A stretch of DNA of 64,000 bases from Allodiplogaster sudhausi (lineage: Eukaryota > Nematoda > Chromadorea > Rhabditida > Diplogasteridae): contig CALZFC010000007.1 of the NCBI GenBank assembly GCA_945643635.1, positions 1,432,501-1,496,500 of the forward strand, in the 5' to 3' direction. Positions 11,001 through 27,595 of the stretch are shown here, one piece after another. Positions within the stretch are counted from its first letter, which is position 1, and each line of letters opens with the position of its first letter. A model generated the notes under the pieces. It was given only the letters and a program-made list of their open reading frames with translations, ran no database searches and had not been told where the DNA came from. Made by a program: the position numbers and the translations under genes.

Positions 11001-13896
11001 TAGACTGAGACGCAGATTTTTTCTCGTCTCCGGAGGCCTTCCTAAGGACTCGGAACTGCGAGATGATGACAAAGGAGAACAGCTTGCTCAGATCCCTGCT
11101 GAAGGCGTTGTCAGCCCGCCCAGAAAAATGTAGACATGCGTGCCCGAGTCACGACCACAAAGAGAAGTACACGTTCTTCTTTCCCTGCAACCAACTTAAC
11201 TTGAAAACTAAGCATTCATTCTGCCACTTAATAAAATACGAATGTATTAAAGAGGACCGTTGCGCTCTGGCAACCGGTACACAGACCGAGAAGCAGATTA
11301 ATCCTAGTATCCGGAATACTTTCAGACAGAATACCGGGGTATCCAAAGATTCACACCTGTGTATGCTGACACCGGGGATGAGCTTGCTTGGCTATTCGTC
11401 CCAGGTCCAGAGAAGGCCAGGCCACTAGCACACTGCAAACAATATTACTAAGAACCGAGGCAGTTAGATCACAGGTAGAACGTCTACCCCACTCCTATGA
11501 GGCGAAACTGTTACCTGCCAGTTAATATTCAGTATACTTAGTCCAATGTTCTGTCCAAAGGTGACCATATACTCAGTGCCAAAAAGATGTCCGCTACAAC
11601 AATACCCGTGGTAAGTTACCTAGCCCCACTGCTGATTTCCGTTTGCGGAATCAAACCACTTACCCATCCAGAGGAGAGCTCTGCCAACCGGGTGGCGCGT
11701 GTCCACTCGCTGCGAGTTGCCCTTGGATACGGTGAAGACCGCCTGCAAGAACGTTACTTGAAAAAGGCAAAATAAGTCAAATGTAGACTTGTAGCACAAA
11801 CATATGAGCAGAAATTGGAATCTGCCAGGTAATTTTCAGACTATTTAGTCAACTTGTTGTTACAACAATAACCCAAAATTCTCTCAAAAGCGTGCTCGTC
11901 TACTCTTAGCCGAAGAAAGACCGATATGACCTTCAAGTCTTACAAAATACCCGCCTAAACCGATAATTGCATGATGCAACAATTGATTTTTGGTTTGAGG
12001 AAACCCATCTGGCGGGGGCAAGTGGGAATGCCCGAATAAGGAATCCTCACACCTATCTGCGGAGGCGACCTTGAATTATTTTCTGAGGTAATAATCTAGC
12101 ATCTGAATACTAGGGATTCCCGAGTGAGGAATCCTCACCCATCTGAGGATGGGGTGCTACTAGGTCAATCTGTTGACGGTAAATCTCTCCACTGGAGGGA
12201 GAAAATATTACTTCCCGACTGAGGAATCCCACTCTCCATCGGTGGAAGGGTGTCAATGGGGATTCCAGGCTGAGGAATCCCTTTCCCCAACGGGGGAAGG
12301 TGTCATTGGGGATTCCCGGCTGAGGAATCCCCTCCCCCAAGTCTCAACTGAGCCCAGTGAGGGGTAACCCAAGTCTCCTCTGAGAGCAGTGGGTACAAAC
12401 AAATAGAAACAGTAAGCGACAATAACTGCTACCTCGACAGGTAGAACTCGAAAAACAAACCTTGTCCATCGCTCTCAGCATAGGAAGCCTCCATCCAAAG
12501 CAGCGAAACATCGCATGGCTCCGTCCGAAACTAGCGAGGCTCCGGAGGCATCGGGCCGCTGTTAAATCAGCCGCCCAGCATGACGCCTTTAGCCAGTCGC
12601 ATACCTCTTGATCGCACGAAAACGCAAACGAAACTGCAATTAAGGTAAAACAAATAACCCTTAAACGAGAAGGATTAATAAAGTGGAAAACCAATTAAAC
12701 TGGAACCCCCTTACGCGGATGAAGCCACAAACGTAAAATAAGCTTTAAACGAAACATTAAACATACCACACTCTTCACGACTTAATCGTAGAATGAAGCG
12801 TCTCCCCAAAAGTGACGCCCTTATACGAGACACCTACCGTATACAATACACCTCTTCATGAGGTTTCCCTATTCAAAAAACTGGCAACATGCCAACATGG
12901 TGCCGGCCCACCTCCGGAATGGTAATCAACAAATACCTCGATGGTTGTCTAATAATATGTTTGAAGCGACTTATGACCAATGAAATTTATAAGATTACTG
13001 TACTGGGTCTCGCGTGGAAATTTTTTTTCATCTTTGAAATATAGCCTATTTTGTTCGCCACGTCGAGTTGTATACTGTGTTCAATTTTGGTGAAAAAATT
13101 CGGCAAAAAATTCCTAGGGCAGGCCTTGATCGAAGGGTACTGACAGGCTCTCTTAAGAGAACATATCTGCCATCGAAGAGTTCTCTTGATGAGCGATGGG
13201 ATTTCCGGCCTACGGAGAAAGAGTTAGCAGAGGTGCGAGCACTGGGCTCTCTCCGCATTCCTCTCAACTTCCGCCTCACTGCTCCCCCTCTTCTTATTGA
13301 CGACCAACAAACAAAGTCTGCGGGGCCTACTCCCTACTACAGGTTTCCCTTCTTTTTTGGCATCTCAGATTTCCAACACCCATTTATTTGTTGTTTAGAC
13401 GGTATTTTCTCCCTCAATCTTTCAGAAATCCTCAAACGGCCGAATTCTGTGAGTGGCTGGGAATCAAAGATTTGAATAAGATGCTTTGCGAGAAGAACCC
13501 TGAGCAGCTGGGAATGCCACACTATCTGTGCGACGGAGACAGCAAAGATACTCCGGTCGAGCAAGACAGAGAGGTCCTTGATCTTTTGGATGTCTAGAAT
13601 TGTAAGAAATACCTTCGTTATTTGTTTACACCCGTCGATCGCTTTCCCTGTTTCTGTATTGCATGTCTTTAAGCTTCCCACAAATCAGGTCATTCACCCA
13701 TACAATTAAGTGAACGTCTACAATATTGAAGGAATTCGGGGATGAGGACTTCATTGTGGACTCTGCCACTTCTACTTCGAACTTCCTCGAGACCTTCGAG
13801 GCGCCTAAATTTGTGTCAAAGAGCAATGATAGTGGAGACGGATCGGATCAAGCCGTTGAGTTTAAACGGAGAAAAGTTGACATTCCCGATGAGTGA
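8006..13896 (+). CDS. DBR1: Lariat debranching enzyme DBR1, last four coding exons (5' part outside window)
   Basis: DBR1 hydrolyses the 2'-5' branch bond of excised intron lariats in the nucleus. Exons: 8006-8113, 13158-13342, 13426-13573 and 13732-13896, stop TGA at 13894-13896; phases 0, 2 and 0 agree. The first reads LEYDEYWLAILRNTDHLTNV, which matches the family block just after the metallophosphoesterase domain. The second contains SSLDERWDF and the third NPQTAEFCEWLGIKDLN, both family hallmarks. The last exon is acidic and ends in a basic cluster (EFKRRKVDIPDE), a plausible nuclear signal. The catalytic domain lies upstream of the window. Reading exon 3 straight on meets a TAG at 13595, so the donor at 13574 (GTCCTT) is inferred from phase. 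The 5.0 kb intron between the first two exons is almost entirely transposon. Confidence 0.85.
9736..12932. mobile_element. Non-autonomous element with split direct repeats (Ngaro/PAT-type architecture)
   Basis: The repeat order is A1 9736-9848, B1 10185-10346, A2 10347-10459, B2 12771-12932. A copies are 113 bp, B copies 162 bp, and B1 abuts A2. Removing 9736-12932 restores the foldback right arm exactly and leaves no target duplication, as expected for tyrosine-recombinase integration of a B-A circle. The A repeat (starting TTATATGGTCGTC) and the end of B are homologous to the 670/671 junction of the large element at 1-7940. The 2.3 kb between A2 and B2 contains only short ORFs with no recognisable RT, RNase H or recombinase, so mobilisation in trans is inferred. 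Confidence 0.8.
12110..12345 (+). repeat. Diverged tandem repeat inside the split-repeat element
   Basis: About four copies of a ~60-bp unit built around GATTCCCGGCTGAGGAATCC, itself an imperfect palindrome, interspersed with CCCCAACGGGGGAAGGTGTC. Copies near 12115, 12210, 12258 and 12312 are recognisable. Earlier relics occur near 12035. Confidence 0.6.
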
Positions 13897-14142
13897 AATC
13901 TTGCGTACTCGATTGTCTTGATCTGTTGTTGAATGACGTTGATGTTGATAAGTCTAAGTTGTTTCTCTAGGAGTGGAGTTCTTTTGATCTCTATTCCCCT
14001 GCTGTAATTGTCATTACTTCCAGGCTCCTTTGCTGTTCTCTCCTTATATATTGTTTTTACGTTTGTATTTATCCGCTAATGTAAGTGATCACGGGTTCTA
14101 TCTTTTGTTTTACCTCCTGATTTTGTCTAATTTGTTAATGAT

Positions 14143-14148
14143 AATAAA
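14143..14148 (+). terminator. Probable DBR1 polyadenylation signal
   Basis: A canonical AATAAA lies about 250 bases after the DBR1 stop codon in AT-rich sequence with T-rich surroundings. Confidence 0.55.
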
Positions 14149-14594
14149 GAAATTGGTACGCAGTTGCAGTAGTAAGCATTCAAGCCAGTCTTTTCTGTAA
14201 AAGCAAAAATTGGCCTTGGATTACGGGGAGAATTCTGTTAATCGGCGGCATACTGCGCCGCTGTTTGGCAAAAAGGAATCCCATCTGGGTTGGTTTCTCC
14301 CCGTCGTTTCATGAGGAGCGAGGGAGTGCGATGGCCGCGAAGGAAAGTTGAACGGCCTCTCGCCCGATGCCTCGACTCCCCAAGGTAGATCATTGTTGGC
14401 GCAGTGTGGAAAAGGCCGCATCGCGGGAGGTGTGCGTCCTTCCTAACTCTCTTCACACTCTTCGGATGGGACTCGGTTAGTATCTTTCTTTTATAATGAA
14501 TTGTTTTTTTTCTTCATTTTAATTTGGATGCTTGATCTGATTGAACAGGACGTTGTGACTGTAAATAGTTTATGCGAAGTGATTATTTTTGAAG

Positions 14595-15588
14595 GTTGCC
14601 TGTCCTGGTGTCTGGGCTCTGACCAAGACGAAGCTGGGTTGGCGTACGAGCCAGCAAGAACTCGACAGACCTCACCCAATACAGTACAGCAAAATGCCGA
14701 CCCTCTCGCACTCCAAGACGCTTCTCCACAAGCGATTCATCCTTTGTCAGTTGTTCTTTCTATTCTTAAGGTATTTTTCCACGTATGTAATTGTTCTATC
14801 CTTTCTGGAGGTTCAAATGATTTCACATCTCTTGTATTTAATCTTGTTTGTTGGGTCCAATGATGAATTAAAGATAATAGAAAGCCGCTTTCTAGTGAAT
14901 ATTTTTTTCTTTCAGATGCAGCGGACATCTGGGGTCATGTGGTATGTCTCTATAATTCTCTTTTCTTTTAAGTTTTAAAATTCAACGTTGCTAATAACAA
15001 CACATAAAAATACGCATTTAATTTATTTTAAATAATAAATTTGGCCAGGCTCATCGTCCTTTGTGCCTCTGATGTGTTCTACGAAACTGACGGAGCATCC
15101 CGGACAGCCTCCCGTCCGCTGCTCCTCGTACTTCTCTCTCTGCCCCAATGTCACGACGTCTTTCATCGCCTTGGAGGAGCTGAGCAAGGAGCGCAGCCAC
15201 TCTGCTGGTACGCTCATGGAGAGAGTGGCTGTTGCTTCATCAAAGTCTGCTCCTCTCCACCCTCGACCCCTCTCCGCCCAGTACGGAGTGCGGTTCAATC
15301 TTGGGGTTTGTTTTACTTATCATTTAAATCACGTTTCTGTTCTTTATGATGATAAGACGGACATTATTGTTATTTATATATTTGTAAATAATTAAATATT
15401 TGGCCTCTTCACAGGAGAATGACGGCAGTTATGACTCGGGACTGAGCAAGGCACCATTCCGGTCGGCCACTCCGATGGCGAAGGGTCGTGATTCTCTCGA
15501 AGCCATCTGCTCGCTCCAAAGCTCTCCCCAGTTCCAGTCGGCTGAAGTTGTCCCATTTAGACGGCATCCCCTCTTCCCCTTTCACTAA
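14595..15588 (+). CDS. Unrecognised multi-exon gene (partial model)
   Basis: I do not recognise the product. Four exons join in consistent phase: 14595-14749, 14916-14941, 15049-15305 and 15415-15588, stop TAA at 15586-15588, with acceptors such as TTTCTTTCAG and CCTCTTCACAG. The translation includes SQQELDRPHPIQYSK, PVRCSSYFSLCPNVTTSF, EELSKERSHSAGTLMERV and SGLSKAPFRSATPMAKG. It is rich in Ser, Pro and Arg and probably disordered, with no membrane segment. The start exon was not found: an ATG exon at 14367-14475 ends in the wrong phase. An alternative frame of the last exon stays open to 15673 and ends SVKFSNIDVDED. A minus-strand reading is also open here, but the plus-strand acceptors are better. 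Confidence 0.4.
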
Positions 15589-15793
15589 CGCCCCTCTCCG
15601 CGCCCCTCCCAGAGTCTCCTTCTCTCTCAACGGCTCTGTCAAGTTCTCCAACATTGATGTTGATGAAGACTAAATGACATCATATGATATGAATGATTGT
15701 TTTATCCGTTCTATTTTCATGTTTAGAAGGCACTAGGTTAATACGAAGTAATTTTGCTGAGATGCTGTAATCTTATATAACATATTGACTGTG

Positions 15794-15799
15794 AATAAA
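15794..15799 (+). terminator. Probable polyadenylation signal of the unrecognised gene
   Basis: AATAAA about 205 bases downstream of the proposed stop codon (15588), in AT-rich sequence. Confidence 0.45.
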
Positions 15800-16149
15800 T
15801 CGTTTAATTCTAAAGAGAATGGACGTTCGTGTTGCCTGGCTTGACATCCAGTGATTATGTCTTCTTTCCATGTTAATTCCAAGCATGTCCGCCCTCGACA
15901 ATTGCAGTTTATGCTGAGTGCTTACCAAGGGGGATAATTGGGGGATGTTCTACTGATGAGGGATGAGAGAGGGGTAGAGAGAGAGAGAGAGGAGCCAGCC
16001 ATGAGGGCGAGCTGCAGCTTATGAAGTCAGGCGGGTAGGTTTACATCTGCCTTGATGGGTTGTTGCTGTCAGAGAGAGAGGTAGCATTCGGAGGCTTCCA
16101 ATTCTGCTTCCGAGGGGTGTCACACTACTACTCACGGCCTTGCTAGCTC

Positions 16150-16202
<53 letters not shown>

Positions 16203-16951
16203 CTCTCTTTCTCTCTCTCTCTCTATCTATCTATCTCTCTCTGTCTCATCTCGCTCTCCTCTCCTCTCTCTCTCTCTCTCTCTCTCTAACCCTGTATCTC
16301 ACCATTTCTGCCTTCCCTTGTCAGTTCTCTGTCAGCCTCATGGCTCATCGCATGGCCGGCTTTTTCCCCTTCCATCAGACTCGCTGGCCGTCGTTTGGTG
16401 CAGAGGGTGCGTTGAAGTGTAGAAGGCTGTTCGAGAGATCGATGCTCGAGAGTGGAGAGCTTGCTGGAGGGCAGCGGAAGAGGGAGGATGATAAGAGAGA
16501 GAGAGAGAGAGGGTGAGGGATGGAGCGATAAGGTAGTGAAACAGAGAGAGAGATAGAGAGAAGAGAAAGAAAGAGAGAGGGCGAGGGTGGGAGCGAGAGA
16601 GCCTAGCAGACGTCGGAGCCAGAGTCCGAATTGTAGTCGTGCAGCGTCTGAAGAACCCTCCACGCCAAGGCCGCCCCATTCGACCTTTTCAGTTTGAGAA
16701 GGCCGGGTGCCTCAAGCTAATTATTCAACGGTCTTTGTTCATGAAGCCAACATTTAGATAGATATATGCCTATTGTTCACAGTCTGCCTTTTTCAATTAA
16801 ACGTCGTTTCATATGTTGATCATTTCGTATTGTTGATCTTATTAATTTTCCTGCCTTCGCGTTATTGGAATTCGTGAAGAATATCGCTCGTGGAGAAGAG
16901 AATTTGAGCTGTGGGAAGAATAGAGTGAAAAAAGAGCAGAAAGGTGACGTC

Positions 16952-16997
<46 letters not shown>

Positions 16998-18812
16998 AGA
17001 GTGAGAGAGAGAAAGAGAGAGGGAGAGGGTAAGGTGTGAGAAGGAGTAGGGACTAAAGGAATCGAAAGATTTATCATGCGTGAGTGAGCGTGTGAGGAAG
17101 CTCCACTTCGTGTGTATCCGCCTACTTAGTCAAAGAAGTCGTATTGTTGCCGTTGTATTGGCCGTCTCTTCCTTGTTCATTCTTCTCTTCTTCCAGATCT
17201 GCGATGCCCTTGGCCCCCTTCGTCGATCCCTTCGCCTGCCCTTCTCCAACAGCAACAAGCGATCCTGTTAGTTGGACCTTTCATTATTTAATTAACCTTT
17301 AACATATACCGTTTGAATGGACCGGCTCTCCTTATATGTCTTTGGACTACATTTCTCTCGAGTCGGGGAAGCGCAAAGAGAGCCGTGTAATCTGTCTAAG
17401 AGGAGAAATACTTAAACTAGAAATAACTGTAACTTAGTGGAATGAGGTGATTCTACGCGAGGAAGTTAAAATGAGCGTCAGTTACCTCCGGAGTGGATAA
17501 CCCGGTAGACAGTCCTCTGAATCCGAACGCTTTTCGTCTACCCGTGTCCCTCTGCTTCTTGTAGCTTCTGTTTGGCTTGTGTTTCTATTTTGTCTTTTTT
17601 ATTATATATTTTTCTACGTATTGCTCACGCCGTCTTCTTCCTTTTTCTCCTTCTCTCTTCTCTACATCTCTCTCTCTCTCTCTCCATTTCTCTCTTGCTC
17701 TCTCTCTCGCTCTCCATCTCTTTCTCGCTCTGTCTCTTACGTTTCCTTTCCCTCTCCCCAGCCGTTCGTCAATTCCATGCGTGTGTATTTGGCAAGTTAT
17801 ATTTGAACAGTCCGTAATGTGTATGGTTCACCATTTTGTGTTGGCAGATCCTCAATCTCCATCCGTCATTCAGCTCAATTGACTTGCACTCTCTATGGGA
17901 TTCGCCCTTCTCGTTATTCCTTCTTACATCTATGTTTCCTCTTTCTCTCTCTTTGTCATTCCCTCTCACCCTCTATTTATTCTCTTTCATTCCCTTAATC
18001 AGTTTGTCCCTCCGGGTTACCTCATTTTGCATCTTTTTTCTAGTCTTTGACGTAGGCAGTTGTGTTGCAGGCTGTGGTGTGGGTGGAACTCAGCCATTCC
18101 ACCATCCATTCATATCAACTCTTTCTTCTTCCATCAAGTATATCCTTCATTGTCCTAACGACAGATGAGTTTTAGCTAAGAGCATGCCTTTTTCTGCCCT
18201 GGCATTTCTCGTCCTCGCTCTACAACCCATCCCTGTTCTGCTGCATTCTCACTTCTTTCTTCTTCTTCTCTCCTTCTTTGTCCTTTTCTTACCACTCTCC
18301 ACTTTATCGTCCTTTATGACTGTGCATTCTTGCCCTCCAGTATTTGAATATTCCGTGTACACATGTTCATCGGTCCAAGAAGAGCTCGCGTGGACTCCCT
18401 TGTTGTCGAAGCGGATGTATGTTTTGTTCGATGAAGCAAGTGTGAACAATCTAAGAGACGGAGAGAGAGAGAGAGAGAGAGAGAGATGAGTAAGAGTGAG
18501 AGAGGCAAAGAAGCATGGATTGTGAGATGGTAGAGAGGGAGCATCGGTTGTGCGTGATCAGTCTGGATTGTCGTTTTGTGTGCGGCTTCCCTTCCCTGTT
18601 CTCCGTTGCCGGCTTCTCCCCCCCTCTCTCTTCTCTCTCTTCCCTTTCCCCTTCCCCCTTTGGACTGCCCGGTCGGCTGGCTGGTATCCTGTACGGTCTC
18701 TTATGCCGCTTGCTTCAGATTCCCTCTCTTCCTCCTCCTTATTCCTCATCTGCTGCAAGAATCAACTCAGACAGGCTCTTTCTTTTTCCACCTCCTCCTC
18801 CTCCTCCTCCTC

Positions 18813-18851
<39 letters not shown>

Positions 18852-19470
18852 CTTCTCGCTTTCTCTTTTTCTCTCTCCCTTTCTCTCTCTCCGTTATCTG
18901 TTTCTTTCTCTATTTCTTTTTCTCTTTCTCGCTTTCCCTCGCTCCACTTCTCCTCGCTCTCTCTACCTCTCCCTCTCTTTAGATGTCTTGTCCTCTACAC
19001 TCTCACCTTCAGTTCCTTTCTTCACTTCCTTGTTTTGTAGCATTACCCAGCATTGGTGTGAAAAGGCGATGATTAATCACACCTCTGTTGCCGCTGTTTT
19101 TCCTAAGAAATGGAAAAATAGGTTGTCTAATTAGATCAGCATAACTGTATTTTTATCCTAAATTACTTACTGTGATTGTACAGCCTGGTGTTAATATATG
19201 GAATGGTAGATCATTTTGACGTTCTGCACCTCTTTCAGTTGTTCACGAAGAGCTTTGGGAGTTGGCAATCTGACCCTCCTGCTCAGTAAATCGGAAACAT
19301 TTATGAATTTTTTCTTGAATTCTTCCCAATTCGCTTTCTTAACGAATCCTCGTTTTCAACTGATGATTTCCTCTTTATCACCAGCAACCTCGGGGGTATA
19401 TCCCGTGAAAACTTGTTTATATATATGTATATTTTTTCTCTCTCTTCTGTGATGACTCTTCCTCTTACAG
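15800..19470. repeat. Microsatellite-rich region without a recognised gene
   Basis: Long CT runs (near 16155-16290, 17665-17730, 18810-18850) and GA runs (near 16495-16560, 16958-17030, 18460-18487) dominate. Most ORFs here are Ser/Leu or Arg/Glu simple sequence from these runs. One exception at about 17080-17271 could encode a single hydrophobic segment (AVVLAVSSLFILLFFQI) preceded by basic residues. It opens with GTG rather than ATG, so at most it is an internal exon of an unknown gene. Confidence 0.6.
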
Positions 19471-19524
19471 ATGGCACTGGCCTGCGCTGAAGCAGCCAAC
19501 GTTGGCCTCGACGATGTCGACAAG
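19471..19524 (+). other. Candidate short exon upstream of the RSK gene
   Basis: ACTCTTCCTCTTACAG precedes an open 54-base segment starting ATG (MALACAEAANVGLDDVDK), followed by GTAACT. It ends in phase 0. It could join the first recognised RSK exon at 20979 (phase 0), which would give a short RSK N-terminus. It could equally join a second orphan exon at 20645-20707. I cannot tell which, or whether it is used. Confidence 0.3.
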
Positions 19525-19544
19525 GTAACTCACTTCATCTCTCG

Positions 19545-19825
19545 CTCTCTCTGCCTCTCTCTCTCCCTCTGCCTCTCTCTCTCCATCTGCCTCTCTCTCT
19601 CCCTCTGCCTCTCTCTCTCCCTCTGCCTCTCTCTCTCCCTCTGCCTCTCTCTCTCCCTCTGCCTCTCTCTCTCCCTCTGCCTCTCTCTCTCCCTCTGCCT
19701 CTCTCTCTCCCTCTGCCTCTCTCTCCCTCTGCCTCTCTCTCCCTCTGCCTCTCTCTCTCCCTCTGCCTCTCTCTCTCCCTCTGCCTCTCTCTCTCCCTCT
19801 GCCTTTCTCTCTCCCTCTGCCTCTG
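19545..19825 (+). repeat. CT-rich minisatellite
   Basis: About 15 tandem copies of an 18-bp unit (CTCTGCCTCTCTCTCTCC), with several 14-bp variants in the middle (about 19715-19755). A C homopolymer follows near 19835-19848. It lies directly after the donor of the 19471-19524 candidate exon. Confidence 0.85.
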
Positions 19826-20232
19826 TCTCCACTCCCCCCCCCCCCCCGCTCTCACTCCCGTTCGACCCTTTCTCTTGCTTGGGAAAACATTCCCTTTGAC
19901 CACCCTTAAGATATCTTACATTTCTTCATTTTATTGTGCGAATTTACTTCAGAATGAAAGTCACTCTGGAAAAATTCTCCGAGTTTTACTCGACAACTTG
20001 GCCTTTTTCCTTTTCTCTCCGTTAGCCTACCTAAATTGGCTACCCTCTTGCACATAAGCTTAATTTCTATTGGAGTTCTCCCCGTCACTATTACCCCTTC
20101 TACATTCTCCTGCTTTGAATGCCTGAGGGGTGTTGGAAGTTAATGTTGACTTTTCCTTGTCTTTCTTTCTCCCTCTACCTTCCCCTCTTCTCTCTCTCTC
20201 CCTCTCTCTCTCTCTCTTTCTCTCTCTTTCTT

Positions 20233-20286
<54 letters not shown>

Positions 20287-20644
20287 CCCATCTCCATCTC
20301 AAGCCGTCCCCCTCATCTCACATTTGGCATGCAGTCGACGTCACTTCTGGAGGCGAGCCCCGCGAAGGGGCGGAGCCTGGCATCCGTTCCCCCTGGCTCT
20401 CCTGCCTCTCTCTTCTCACCATACTCTCTCTGCTCTCTCCTCCCTGACGTCATCTGCCCCCCTCTCGTGGCCCTGACTGTGTAGCAGAAGCAATGCAGCG
20501 TATGGTCTGAGAATACGCGAACAGTGGCTGAGTCGTGATCGAGTCCTCTCTTCCTCTGCTCCCTCCTGATATTCCACTCTCTCTCCTATTCTCTCCATCT
20601 CTTCTCCTCCTCATCTTCCACTCTCTCTCTCTCTCTCATGACAG

Positions 20645-20755
20645 TCCACACTCGGCGCCATCGCCGTCACCACCGCCGCTGCATTCCACCAACAGAGGAA
20701 ATTGCGAGTGTCGAGGTCCCCTTCTCCTCCTCGCATTTGCCATCCCTTCTATTAG
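20645..20755 (+). other. Candidate orphan exon
   Basis: CTCATGACAG precedes an open stretch that reads STLGAIAVTTAAAFHQQRKL and continues to a TAG near 20755. Internally, GTGTCG at 20708 could be a donor. It is phase-compatible with the exon at 19471-19524. No family recognised. Confidence 0.25.
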
Positions 20756-20884
20756 ATTCTCTCTTCCTTACCAACCTCGTTTATTTTCAAAATTGCATCT
20801 TTATTTAACTCTTTAAAATTATGTGGTTAAGGAGTTGTTTATCGTCCTCTACAATCGTTATCATCTCTCTCTTTCTCTCACTCA

Positions 20885-20919
<35 letters not shown>

Positions 20920-20978
20920 TTATTTCTTTCTTTCTGTCTCCTCTCTCTCACTGCTTGCATGATGTCATATCCTAATAG

Positions 20979-25649
<4,671 letters not shown>

Positions 25650-27187
25650 GACTATTTTTTCATACTCATTTTATATTCCCACATTTTAAGTTCTATTTAT
25701 GCCTTAGCCCCCATTCTCCCCCCCCCCCTCCCTCCTTCCTTTTTTTTTGCTGTCTCTGACTGAGTCTGCCACGTATTGAAGCGTGTGCCAATAGTTCGAA
25801 TCGAAGATGGAAAATGTATTCCTTTGAGGAAGGAAGACGAGTACTTAGCTAGTATGCCCATTTTATCCGGGGACATCACCAATTACCCAATGTACATTGT
25901 TTCCTGATCACGAGAATAGATTGATATCGGCTCCTTACATTGCTTATCTATTATCAGAAGAATCGGTTCTGTCGTGGAGACGCCGGAAAAGCGTATCCCG
26001 TCTCTATTTCCACATTTCACTTATTTTTATAGTTCTTCATTGATTATGCTGTCTCCATTCCCAGCATTCCTTTTCCCGCATAATCTTTTTACAGCTCTTA
26101 TAGCTTGATTTTGTATGAAGTTTATTCTCTCCTGTGGGGATATGTGTTCTGCCCGTAATCGGAATAGTTGACAGTAAGTATTTAGTATGTTGACTGCATT
26201 CTAACTGCTTGCCTCTTCCCTTTGTCATTCCATTCCTTCTTGCACATTTCTCTCCTCTCTACGCGATTCCTTTCCTCTCTTCGCTGTGATAAGTCATTCC
26301 ATGATAATGCTATCATCTTTTTTGTTAAGAGTGATAATAAGTAAGTGAAATGAATTTTATTGTTCATGGACTTATTGTGTACGTGACATTCAAGCATCAA
26401 CAATTTCGAATCGTGTAGCAGGCGAGATTTACTTTTGCCTTTCTTTCTTATACGAAAGGGATCGGAAGCAAATCAAGACGGGCATTTTTTATGAATCTGA
26501 TAGACTTGTCATCCGACAATTTACTTTGGCATTCCTCGGTAAAGTTGAACATCTGGTGATAAAAATCCTAAGCATTTGCCAAGACAAGGCAATCTTAATT
26601 TTTTGGGGATCTCTGGAAGGACCTCTTCCGTTTCTCCATTCCAACCATGCCCCTTTCCCTAGTAGTGATCCATAGAGAAGCTTCATCTCCTTTGTTTAGC
26701 CTGGGCTCTGCTAAGTGATGTGCCCGATGGCATAATGACCTCCGCTTCACACGAAACATTTGTGTTTGTGTTGTGTGCAGGAGAGGGACAGAATAAGTCA
26801 TCTGAATGCAGAGAGAAGTGGGGAAAGCAGCGAGTAACAAAGAGAGAGGGAGAGAGCGAGAGAGAGAGAGTGAGAGAGAGAGAGCGAGAGAGAGAGAGAG
26901 GAGAGGTGGATTGAGAGAAGAGAGAGAAAGAAGAGAGAGAGAACCAGCATAGAAAGAGAAAGTCAAGTAGGCTTGCATCCGAGAAAGCAACGGGAAGAAA
27001 GAGTACCCATAAGGCAACAAAAATTGTTATTGAAGACCGTCCAAATATTTCTGATTCATAATCCAGTTGTTTAATAAACACATTGCGAATTAGGAAGAGA
27101 AAGAGACGAAGAACCCGCATCTTCAGGAAGTTAGAACTAAGACAGAGATGGTCAGGTGGTCGTGGAAGGGGGATAGGAGAAAGAGAG

Positions 27188-27224
<37 letters not shown>

Positions 27225-27559
27225 ATGAGAAATATACAGATTGAGAGAGACGGGGAGAGAGAAGGAGAGAGAAAGAGGGAGAAAGAGAGACGGAAGATAG
27301 TTAGAGAAGAAGCAGTGAGAGTAAGACAGGAGGATATATTGTGAGGAAGGACAAGGAAGAATCTTCCTAGTTCTCTCTTCCTCAGTGTTCGACTCACCCA
27401 TGGAACTGTCTCCTACAATACAATCGCTGTTTAAGCAGAGAAGAAGCTGTACTCTCTCACCACACGAGTATTCTGCACTCTCTTCTGCAATTGTCTCCTG
27501 TCTCTCTTGCTCTTCCCTGTCCCTACATCCCGTCAATCTCTCTCTTTCTCTCTCTCACT

Positions 27560-27595
<36 letters not shown>

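Larger units (their letters stand above)
8261..13152. mobile_element. TTAA-flanked foldback DNA element, interrupted by a second element
   Basis: The left arm 8261-9048 and the right arm (9181-9735 continued at 12933-13152) are inverted copies about 780 bp long, around a 132-bp centre. The outer ends match as GAGAGGATGTCAGTA and, on the other strand, GAGAGCCTGTCAGTA. TTAA flanks both ends (8257-8260 and 13153-13156). Because the flanks form the palindrome TCTCTTAAGAGA, the target duplication could be read as 4 to 12 bases. No transposase ORF is present, so it is non-autonomous. A TTAA target is known for piggyBac and Kolobok, but the ends fit neither clearly. Confidence 0.8.

Noticed and set aside
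10794..11775. ORFs of 60-120 codons inside the split-repeat element as a recombinase
   Set aside because: None shows the R-H-R-Y arrangement of tyrosine recombinases or any RT motif.
13595..13597. TAG as the true DBR1 stop
   Set aside because: A phase-0 donor at 13574 and acceptor at 13731 lead to a longer acidic-basic tail with a good downstream AATAAA, and weak GT donors are common in this genome. The TAG remains possible for an isoform.
19471..19903. Long open frames on both strands over the 18-bp minisatellite
   Set aside because: They are produced by a repeat unit whose length is divisible by three; the peptides are pure Leu-Ser or Arg-Glu repeats with no start or splice support.
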